Assembly: GCF_035046485.1 (NCBI RefSeq) | Contig: NC_085138.1 | Location: 362,145,238 to 362,209,237, forward strand | Source: Aedes albopictus | Lineage: Eukaryota; Arthropoda; Insecta; Diptera; Culicidae | Reading direction: 5' to 3' | Length of the DNA stretch: 64,000 bases | In this document: positions 56,531-64,000 of the stretch, in pieces | Layout of the letters: every line of letters begins with the position of its first letter | How positions within the stretch are numbered: position 1 is the first letter of the stretch | The notes under the pieces: generated by a model | What the model saw: only the letters and a program-made list of their open reading frames with translations | What the model was told of the DNA's origin: nothing | Database searches by the model: none | Program-made: the position numbers and the translations under genes

Positions 56531-56849
56531 TGAAACTGACTTCAGAAACATGAATCTTCAGGATATTCTGTTGTTCTTAACCCGCTGTGGTAAAGAGCTA
56601 TAGGCTCTCTTTCGCTTTATGCGTTATTGCAGTGCCCTTTTCAGGGCGCTGTTTGAACCCTTTGTGGTACACTTATGCGTTAGTACCCTCTTCCAGGGTA
56701 TTTTTTTGCTATTTCCCTACCGGTCCTTATCCCCATCCTGATCCTTATTTCCTTCATTTTCCCTCAGGTAGATGATGAAATAGGCTATTATTTTGGCGAT
56801 GACACAAATGTCCCAAATGGAGGATAACGTGCCTCTGGAGCCGGCCTTC

Positions 56850-56935
56850 TGAAACCTGATACTATTCGGCCTAACGACCCTTTCGGCCTAATGACCTTTT
56901 CGGCCTAACGGCTTTCGACCTAACGGTCTGCTCCC
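56850..56935. repeat. TTCGGCCTAA(T/C)GACC repeats
   Basis: Four units of TTTCGGCCTAACGACCC type in tandem. The layout resembles the repeat-built terminus of the GGCTGAA element, but no inverted partner was found in the window. Confidence 0.6.
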
Positions 56936-56963
56936 GGTTTAAATGTTGTTCCAATTAATATAA

Positions 56964-57094
56964 TTTACCCTCTCAGGACGCGCGTCTGTTAGATACTAAA
57001 ACTGCGCCGCGCTCACGCTATGTACGACTAGCGAGGTTTTTTGGTAGAGTTGTACTTTTTACAACGGCTCGCGTCTCGCGTCCTGAAGGGTTAA
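56964..57094. mobile_element. 131-bp MITE with CAGGACGCG ends
   Basis: TTACCCTCTCAGGACGCGCG at the left mirrors the right end (reverse complement TTAACCCTTCAGGACGCGAG). Interior GC-rich, non-coding. A TTAA target is possible but the left copy reads TTTA. Confidence 0.65.
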
Positions 57095-57179
57095 GACTCG
57101 TTTTCAAAAATCCTAATTGTAGAGGTCATTTTCACTTATTCAACCTCAAATATATTTTAGGGAGCTCAACTGGATTTAG

Positions 57180-57956
57180 AGGTTACGTACAAAAAGCTGA
57201 AACACAGAATGCTGAAAGAACAAAAGGCTGAATAACAAATGGCTGAAATTCGAAAGACTGAAAATATCAAAAGGCTGAAATCATAAAAGGTTGAAATGAC
57301 TATTAGACGCCGTCAATTCAAAAACAGTTGGCCTCAAGATCATATCATGTCCATGGCATGCTTTATTGATCAGCCACATGATTATGGCAATATTTCTGGA
57401 ATGAATAGCCTACCTCCAAAAAAAGAGAAAATTTCTGATGATATTGTTGGCAACTCTAATGCCAACAATCACTACAACAGCATAACTCGGAAGAAAAGCC
57501 CATGTTTGGATTGAAGTAACACCAGTCACATTTTGTGTAATTGTGTGATCCATATAGAAAAAACGGTAAGTGCGCAGAAATTCAGAAAGACCATAGTGAG
57601 GGTGACCGGTTCGATTTCCGGTCAATTCAGGAACATTTCGTGATGAAAATGTTCATGTTGACTTTGTTGGGCATACAGAGTGTCTTTTTGCACGTCACTT
57701 AGAATGCAAAATGGTCATTGGCAATGGAAGCTCTCAGTTAATAAATGTGGAAGTAGTCATGGAACACTAATCTGAGAAGGGGGCTTTGTTCTAGGGGCTT
57801 CATTGAGAGGTTACGCCAAGAAGGAATAATGTAATTTTGGTATGCATCATTATTCTCTTTACTAAACCCAAACTTATAAGTCAATTCACGCGTTCATGTA
57901 ATTTCAGCCTTTTTTGCTTTCAGCCTTTTGGAATTTCAGCCTTATGTTATCATCCC
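57180..57956. mobile_element. GGCTGAA-repeat TIR element, short copy
   Basis: Starts AGGTTACGTACAAAAAGCTG and ends with the reverse complement of GGGATGATAACATAAGGCTG. Terminal arrays at 57190-57295 (about seven units) and 57902-57945 (three units, inverted). 777 bp, no transposase. Compared with 745-6731 it is in the opposite orientation. An 8-bp TSD is not clear here. Confidence 0.78.
57590..57830 (+). repeat. Diverged SINE inside the short copy
   Basis: GAGGGTGACCGGTTCGATTTCC (B box) followed by GGCAATGGAAGCTCTCAGTTAATAA and GTGGAAGTAGTCATGGAACAC, which match the body of SINE family A (54150-54205) loosely. Confidence 0.6.
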
Positions 57957-57959
57957 TCA

Positions 57960-59630
57960 ATTGAATGGTGAGCTCGTTTCATGCAATTAAATGCATTGTT
58001 TTTCCTTTTGTTATACATTGTCTTTTTATCTTGCAACGATTGCAATGTTCTTGTAGTCCTTGTAGTTGTCTTTCATGATGCTCCTTATTTTTTATGAATG
58101 CGATAAAAAGTTTCCACATTGTTTTCATGCAATTAACATATTCGCCAATGTTAGTCCCTCAGACACGGGCATCCGTGTTAATCCTTCAATCATCCAATTA
58201 GCAATCTCTTCATCGCCATCATCCCCCAATCAGCAAGGCAGCCAATAGCTACCTCCTAGCGCCTATTACAGACCCCACAATCATGATTCTTATTATCGAT
58301 TAATCCATGCAGCCGAGGTGCACACCTTAAGTGGATCCGTCTGGTGGCGGCGGCAGTGCACTTCGGACTGATGCCCTCGGGCACTTCATTGCACACTACT
58401 GTAGCAAGTGCATTATCATGCGCGAAAATCACCTTCTTCAGACACCGCCGCCGCTCGCGCTCATCGCGCGCTTGAGCGATTTCCACCCCAAATTTAGCAA
58501 GCACTCCAAAGGGCATCCTTGAACCGCGATTAAGTCGTCGCGTCTACCAGCTACCAACGCAACGAACGCGAGATTAATTAACCATAGACGATGCACGGCA
58601 CACGTGCCGTTTCCCCTCATCGATCGCATTGACTGCGAGTTGCAAGTTCATGCAGTTCCGCCCATTTTCCACCTGTTTTCGAGTTATCTCTCTCTCTCTC
58701 TCTCTATGCGATTTTGTGCAACAGCCGTGTCTAAAATTTGCACCATCATGACAAATTGGGGGGCGCCGACGACGGACGACGAGCTGTGATTTTGCTGGCT
58801 CGGCTCAAGAAGGAAGTTAGATGAAATCGCCGATTGATCTCTCAATCGCGTATTTTTGCCCCGAGTGTAACAGAGAGGAGCTGATGGAACAAGCTTTTGG
58901 TTTAAATTTGTTTTAGCGAAAAGGATAAGTGATCTAATAGTCTTGGTTTTAAAGTTGGGCACGTGTTCTATCTTCTAGTGCATCACCCTAGGCAGGCGTT
59001 ATATTGCTAATTTACAGTGAAACAATCTTTTACTACTTATATTTCGCCAAACAACCGGCTTTCTGTTAACCAAAGTGAATTTATGCCACTGCACCCCACT
59101 CCTAAAACCTTAATTCGCATAAAATCGGGCCATGTAGTGAAATTTACATTTTTCAGTGGGCGAGCGAATGCATAATCAAATCCTCTCTCTAACATTGATC
59201 ACATATACCGTGGAACAAATGAACCAAATCTTTTGAATTTTGACCAGCATTTTGCTCGTGCGACTCCTCCCAGGCCATCCTATGCAATCGATCTTGGTGA
59301 GATCGATCGATGATTGGATTTTAGGCACGGATGGCGGCCGTGGCTGTACGGTAGCCATAATTTGCATCAGACTTGATTCTTTGCCGGGATGAATGGCGCG
59401 GCGCAGCGACTGCATCTCTATGCAGAATAGTCTGCGGTGCAACGTTGAATTGCTAATTAAGTGTCGATATTTATCGACGGCTCCATAATGGTTCCCATCT
59501 GTTCCGTCGCGGTGGCGATGGCCGCCGGCATCGATTATCTTTTGGTTGGCGAGCTTTCGGGTTGAGGGTTCTTCAACCTGGCGTTATCGAAACTGCAACT
59601 GAGCTGCAGCGGTGTTCAATATTCGTTCCC
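57960..59630. other. Unique intronic DNA
   Basis: GC-richer at 58140-58800 and 59390-59560, with a (CT)n run at 58688-58707. No exon or family match found; candidate regulatory blocks by composition only. Confidence 0.4.
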
Positions 59631-59635
59631 GAAAT

Positions 59636-60960
59636 CCTTCCAAGATCCTTCTTAGAAGTCCTTCCGGGTTTTCTTCGGATGTCTGTCGCAATTCCTTCTT
59701 TAAATTCTTTCACAGTTTCTCACAAAATTTGTCCTGTGATTTTTCTCGTTCTCGCTCTTAGAATATTTTCTGGTGGTTTACCTGAGTTCTTTTTCCAAGA
59801 TTTCTTCGGGATTTTCCCCACAATTCCATCGAAAGATTTTTCTGAATTTGCTTCCAAAGTTTTTATCGAGATTTTTCCTTCCGGGATTTTTAAGAACTGC
59901 TTCCAGTATTTCTGCAGGAGTTTTTCACGGGGTCTCTGTAGGACTACCTCCCAAGATTTCTTCCAGTGCACGGTATACTTCTAGAGCTGGAAATGCTTCC
60001 AAAATGTATCTTATCATTCTTCATGAATTTCTCCTTGAGGGTTTACGGAATGGCTTTCCAAAAGTTTCCCTCGGAATATTTGCAAGACTTGTGCAGAAGT
60101 TTTTCCACGGATTTCTTCCAAAGAGTTTTCCGGTATTCCTCTTGGAGTTCCTCCCGGGGATTTCTCTCAGGGGTTTTAGAGTTCCTTCTGGAATTTCCCA
60201 AATATTTCCTTCCAGTATTAATCCTAAATGTTTTTCACGAGATGTTCCAGTTTTTCTCAGGATTTACTCCGGAGTTCCTCTTGAGATGTCGCCAACAGGT
60301 ATTCCAGGAGTTTATGGCAACATTTCTTTCTCGATTTCTTTCAATATTTTCCAGTAGGTTATCACAAGAGGTTTGCGGAGAATGGTTAACAAAACATTTG
60401 AAAAAAAACCCTGGAATGTCGTGACGAACTTTGGAAGAAATTCCGAAAAGGACTCTGGGAGCAATACTTGAAGGGAAAACCTCAGAAAGAAATCCCGAGT
60501 GGAAGTCCTGCAGAAAATTCGCGAAACATTCCCGAAGAAATCATTGGAGGAACTCTGGTAGAAATGTCGAGAAAAACACCCGATTTAAAAGGAATCCCGT
60601 GAGAAACTGTAGGAGAATCTCCGCGACAACATCTCCTGTAGAGATCCCGGAATAAATAGTGGGAGTTATTTCTTTGGGTGAAACGCCGGAGAAACTGCTG
60701 GAAAATCCCACCTGGAACTCTAAAAGCATTATTGGGAAGAAATTCTGCAGGATCTCCATGAAAAAAAAAGTCCAAAAGAAATTGGTAGAAATTCTGGAAG
60801 ATTATCAAGAAAGAATCCCGGAATGAATTGTCCGTATCTTGGAGAAATTCCGATGGAAATCCGGAATCCGAAAACGGATGGAGTCTTGTGAGAAATCCTG
60901 GAAGGAATTGCAAGTAGTATCTATACACAAGTTCCAGAAAAAAACCCAGACACCATTTCT
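59636..60960. repeat. Decayed short-repeat satellite, block 8
   Basis: 59636-60360 has TTTCTTCCGGGATTTTC words and 60430-60960 the opposite orientation (GGAAATTCCGGAGAAA), an inverted arrangement around about 60400. Frames of up to 194 codons (59773-60357) are repeat translations. Confidence 0.8.
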
Positions 60961-61251
60961 GGAGAGATCCTTCAAATCCTTTGATGAATTTAAACTTTTA
61001 GATTCATCCATGTCTACATGGAATTTGCGAATTTGCGGAATTGTCGACTTAACGGCAAAATCAACTTGATCTAGGAGCCCTCCATATAGCACGGTTATCT
61101 AGATTCATCCTTGATTTGACTTGTTTTTTTTTTAAATAATCATTTGGAGGAATCTTCAATGTCTTTACGGATCCACAAACCTCCACTAAGAACCTTCATC
61201 ATTACGGGAAAACTATTTGTTTTCGAAAGCTATTAGCTCATATTCGAAAGA
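60961..61251. other. Intronic, nothing recognised
   Basis: AT-rich, no repeat partner in the window. Confidence 0.4.
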
Positions 61252-61261
61252 AGTAAACACT

Positions 61262-61963
61262 AGTGTGGGTCATCGGAACCGTTTTCTCAGATCAAAGCTT
61301 TTTTGGTTCCGTTTTGGGTCCTGAGTATCTGTGCAAAATTTGAGCACGATCGGTTGCGTCTACACTTTGCGCATTGCAATTGAAATTTGTATGGGATTTT
61401 GTTTGGGAAAACATACTTTTTTGCCTTATTGTCATAAGTAGAAAAAGTTTGTCTGAAACTTTTTAATCGATACTATAAAATGATAGCCTAGGATGTTCTG
61501 AAAAACTTTGTTGAAGACCGCAAAGCGATCCGATGCTTGTGAAAATAGTTATAACCAACGAAACCCATGCATGTGTTTATGTCTTAACATGTAAAGGAAT
61601 AACAATAGCAACAAAATCAAGATGTTTCGGCAAGCAATGCCAACGCTATAACTTTTTTCATAAGCATCAGACCACTTCGCGGTCTTCGACAAAGTTTTTC
61701 AGGACACCCTAGGCTATGTTTTCACTTTATCGGTTACATGGTTTAAGAAAAATTCGAGCTTGTTATAAGAGAAATGCAAAAAAGTGTGTTTCCCTATGTA
61801 AAACCCCATACAAACTTCAAACGCGATGCGCAAAACGTAGACATAACCGATCGTGCCCAAATTTTGCACACTTATTTGGGTCCTGAAATGGGATCAAAAA
61901 AGCTTTGATCTGATAGGATACCATTGAATTTTTCATGTTTCCATATAAACGATGACCCACTCT
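61262..61963. mobile_element. Long-inverted-repeat element, ~0.7 kb
   Basis: AGTGTGGGTCATCG at the left and, reverse complemented, AGAGTGGGTCATCG at the right. The arms extend over 200 bp (CAGATCAAAGCTTTTTTG, GCACGATCGGTT, GACCGC.AAG) with insertions. Flanked by the 10-bp direct repeat AGTAAACACT (61252-61261, 61964-61973), which suits a Mutator- or hAT-sized TSD. Non-coding. Confidence 0.78.
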
Positions 61964-62041
61964 AGTAAACACTAGTGTTTGAACTTCTTTTTTCATACCA
62001 GCAATGAAGAAAACTCAGTAAACTTTATTTCTTAGTAGATA

Positions 62042-62253
62042 GGGTCTGGGACCATTTGGGCAGGAGCACCTATTTTGGGCACTTGCTGCTACAACTCAGT
62101 CAATTTCAAACCGATTGACATGAATTTTTGTACATGGCTAGATACTGTGCCTAGCTGATCGTGTTTCAAAAATCAAGTCAATCGGTTAAAAATTGACTGA
62201 GTTATAGCAGCAAGTGCCCAAAATAGGTGCTCCTGCCCAAATGGTCCAAGACC
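62042..62253. mobile_element. 212-bp MITE with GGGTCTGGGACC ends
   Basis: Flanked by TA (62040-62041, 62254-62255). Arms of about 90 bp: GGGTCTGGGACCATTTGGGC and TATTTTGGGCACTTGCTGC return inverted at the right. A full-length relative of the 66-bp hairpin at 22961-23026. Confidence 0.9.
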
Positions 62254-62256
62254 TAC

Positions 62257-62335
62257 TCCCGACCAGAATGTAAATCGAACCCACCGTCTTCGGATTGGCG
62301 ATCTAATGCTTCATCTCTCAGGACAACTGGAGACC
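62257..62335 (-). repeat. SINE family A head, truncated
   Basis: The minus strand reads GGTCTCCAGTTGTCCTGAGA, GATCGCCAATCCGAAGACGG and GGGTTCGATTTACATTCTGG, a diverged match to the family A head. The rest of the SINE is missing at the MITE border. Confidence 0.7.
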
Positions 62336-62339
62336 ATAT

Positions 62340-63890
62340 TTAAGTGCTTAAGTATTCTAGTATATTCGATTTCGTCCATTTTGGTTACCCGCTTTAGAGT
62401 GACGTGAAAATGACATGAAGTAGAGTAGTATTTGCTTCGTCATATGCGCTAATTTCCGTCATAATAGATGGAAAATAGCGATAAACTACACACCACTCAC
62501 CTTTGCCAATGACTCATTAGATGGAAGTACGCAAAATTCTTCGTTTCAATCTCACTGCACTTATGACTTCACATTTTTCCTCGTTTAGCGTATGCCGAAG
62601 GCAATCGCACCGCAGTAGCAAGCCGAGTAGGTCTTCATCATCGTTCGATTTTTACTTCGCCAGATCCACTTATTGAACTGACCTTCTTTACACCCACAAA
62701 AGCTTTGTAGCACTTCAAAGTCGGATTTTACTGCTGCAGAATGCCGCAAACGCTGCGCTACTCAATTATTGAAATAAATAGCTTTTTCCCGTTGGTAAAT
62801 TGTAAACAAACAGTTGTCTTCGTCTTTGGGAAGATGAAGGCAAATGTATGTGTGGATTTTCTGCATACGAAACGTCGTAATTCACATTCGCAGAGAAAGA
62901 TTTCTTCGTTGCACTGTGATGGCGTTTCATGATCTGGTGGACAAAAATATTAACTGAAATATCTTGGTTGTTTTTCTAAAGCGACATCTAAATTTAAAAG
63001 CCTTCTTTCTCAATATTACTTTGTACACATGATTTAATTTGACCGACTTTTGGAACACACAACTACGGTGAAATAATATTTTTTGACCATCCTATGTACC
63101 ATAGTGTTACGTACAAGGTGTTACGGGAATTAATTTTGGTTGTGCCCAAAATAGACGTGGACTAGATGGAAATAGAATTCGATGGACAGATATTCAAGCT
63201 TATTATTTTGACGTCCCTTTTACATCATGTTTGGAACAGCTTGCTGACGTAGTGTACGGTTTGGGTCAAAAGTGACCCTAATGACGAAGGAGAGTTAGGA
63301 AAATTGTAGTTGTTTTACAATATGTTTCACATGATATGAAAGCTAATTTTTGAATTAGTCATTGAAACCGAATTAGCCATGAAACATTGTGCCAGGTGCA
63401 ATAATAAACTTGATCACTATTGGTCGTTGCTTAGTATGACGGGAATTAGGCATACGTCCTACTTGAGACTCACCGATAGTACAGGGCGCAGTTTAATGGA
63501 TGCTGTTGCTAAAGTGTGTCGATCGAACAATAATTGTGCCTGATTGTGATTTTCCTTTCGCTGTGCTTCAACTAGACCAAACGCTTTAGCACAGTGATTG
63601 TCAAACTACCATTTTTACCATAATCCACCGAAACCTCCAGCAAGTTCCAACTTCGACAAGTTAGGAACCTCCGTCCCTCATCACCACTTGCCATCATGAT
63701 GTCGATCTGGTCGATCATTTGAATCGGCGCCGTACCCAATTGCGCGGCGGTGTACTTTCATTTTTTCGCCCCATCGCATTTATCATCTTGGGGAGCACTA
63801 AGCGGCTTTTTTTCCTTTCTGTTCATCATATCTTCCACCGAAAATCCAAATCTGCAAGTAAATCTGTGCCGTACTTAAAAAGCGCGGAAC
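62340..63890. other. Unique intronic DNA
   Basis: No repeat partner in the window, no coding exon recognised. Several moderately GC-rich patches. Confidence 0.4.
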
Positions 63891-63924
63891 TAATTGTTTC
63901 TTTCTTCTCTCGTTTCAGGTAAGT
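63891..63924 (+). promoter_or_regulatory. Candidate recursive splice site (ratchet point)
   Basis: A strong pyrimidine tract TTGTTTCTTTCTTCTCTCG leads to TTTCAG|GTAAGT, an acceptor directly followed by a perfect donor at 63918/63919, with a branch-point-like CTAAT just upstream (63889-63893). Such zero-length exons let very long introns be removed in steps, as shown for Drosophila. Its strand matches the fusilli-like exon 54 kb upstream. Confidence 0.6.
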
Positions 63925-64000
63925 GTGGACCAAACCCGAGTTTTACGTAAAGCGTCAACGTTCGGTAAATATGATGGACTAGTCACTATAGAGTGATCGT

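Larger units (their letters stand above)
47300..56760 (+). mobile_element. Non-LTR retrotransposon with RNase H, in pieces
   Basis: Plus-strand element, order: leader (about 47300-47480), endonuclease (47500-48205), RT (48776-49583 and 50873-52080), RNase H (52170-52350 and 56285-56530), 3' region. RT followed by RNase H places it in the I/LOA/R1-like part of the non-LTR tree. Multiple frameshifts and stops make it inactive. Three insertions are listed separately. The 3' end is uncertain. Confidence 0.8.
9733..64000 (+). other. Giant first intron (partial) of the fusilli-like gene
   Basis: Starts with GTAAGT at 9733 and runs beyond the window, since no second fusilli exon was recognised downstream on the plus strand. 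It holds nearly all transposons listed below. A recursive-splice-like site lies at 63918/63919. The inference depends on the exon call at 9604. Confidence 0.65.

Noticed and set aside
59773..60357. 194-codon plus-strand open frame
   Set aside because: Translation of the decayed satellite, rich in F, S, L, P with repeated motifs; parallel frames exist on both strands and no domain is recognisable.

Overview
The window looks like a piece of a mosquito chromosome, most likely Aedes-type. This is inferred from AT-rich DNA, very large introns, and a mix of RTE-like and RNase H-bearing non-LTR retrotransposons, a CsRn1-type Ty3/gypsy element, tRNA-derived SINEs, many TA-flanked MITEs, and long decayed tracts of a short repeat reading roughly GAAATTCCTGGAGGAATTTC. 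No bacterial gene, CRISPR array or intact rRNA/tRNA gene is seen. Only one host coding exon is supported: 9604-9732 (+), a 43-codon first coding exon with an in-frame upstream stop and a perfect GTAAGT donor. Its [12 protein letters not shown] motif matches the N-terminus of the ESRP/Fusilli splicing-regulator family. The GC-richer, CAG-repeat-bearing DNA at about 8757-9603 is its probable 5' UTR. The remaining >54 kb reads as the first part of a giant intron; no later exon was recognised.

Layout. 1-7000: a TIR element whose ends are arrays of GGCTGAA repeats (745-6731, 8-bp TSD), into which a CsRn1-clade Ty3/gypsy element (993-5313, LTRs identical by eye, 4-bp TSD) has inserted. 7200-9730: non-LTR fragments, a possible hammerhead-like remnant and the fusilli-like exon. 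10180-25880: mostly decayed short-repeat satellite, broken by SINEs, a solo LTR (17484-17864), nested foldback MITEs (14492-15680) and a 1-kb composite with two inverted tRNA-like units. 25880-29225: mainly unique sequence. 29225-35140: an RTE-like element on the minus strand, split by a 2.85-kb TA-flanked element. 35140-39040: mostly unique DNA. 39820-44960: a second, heavily interrupted RTE-like copy. 45060-47000: unique DNA. 47300-56530: an RNase H-bearing non-LTR element on the plus strand, interrupted by a MITE, a poly(A)-tailed 1.29-kb insertion and a block of tandem arrays. 56800-62340: further TIR elements, satellite and MITEs. 62340-64000: unique DNA ending in a back-to-back acceptor/donor, TTTCAG|GTAAGT, which fits a recursive splice site of the giant intron.

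The genes do not form an operon or pathway. The window is best read as one developmental regulator gene whose first intron is a layered archive of transposition. In many cases the insertion order can be read directly, because removing the insert restores a reading frame, a palindrome arm or a tandem-repeat unit.
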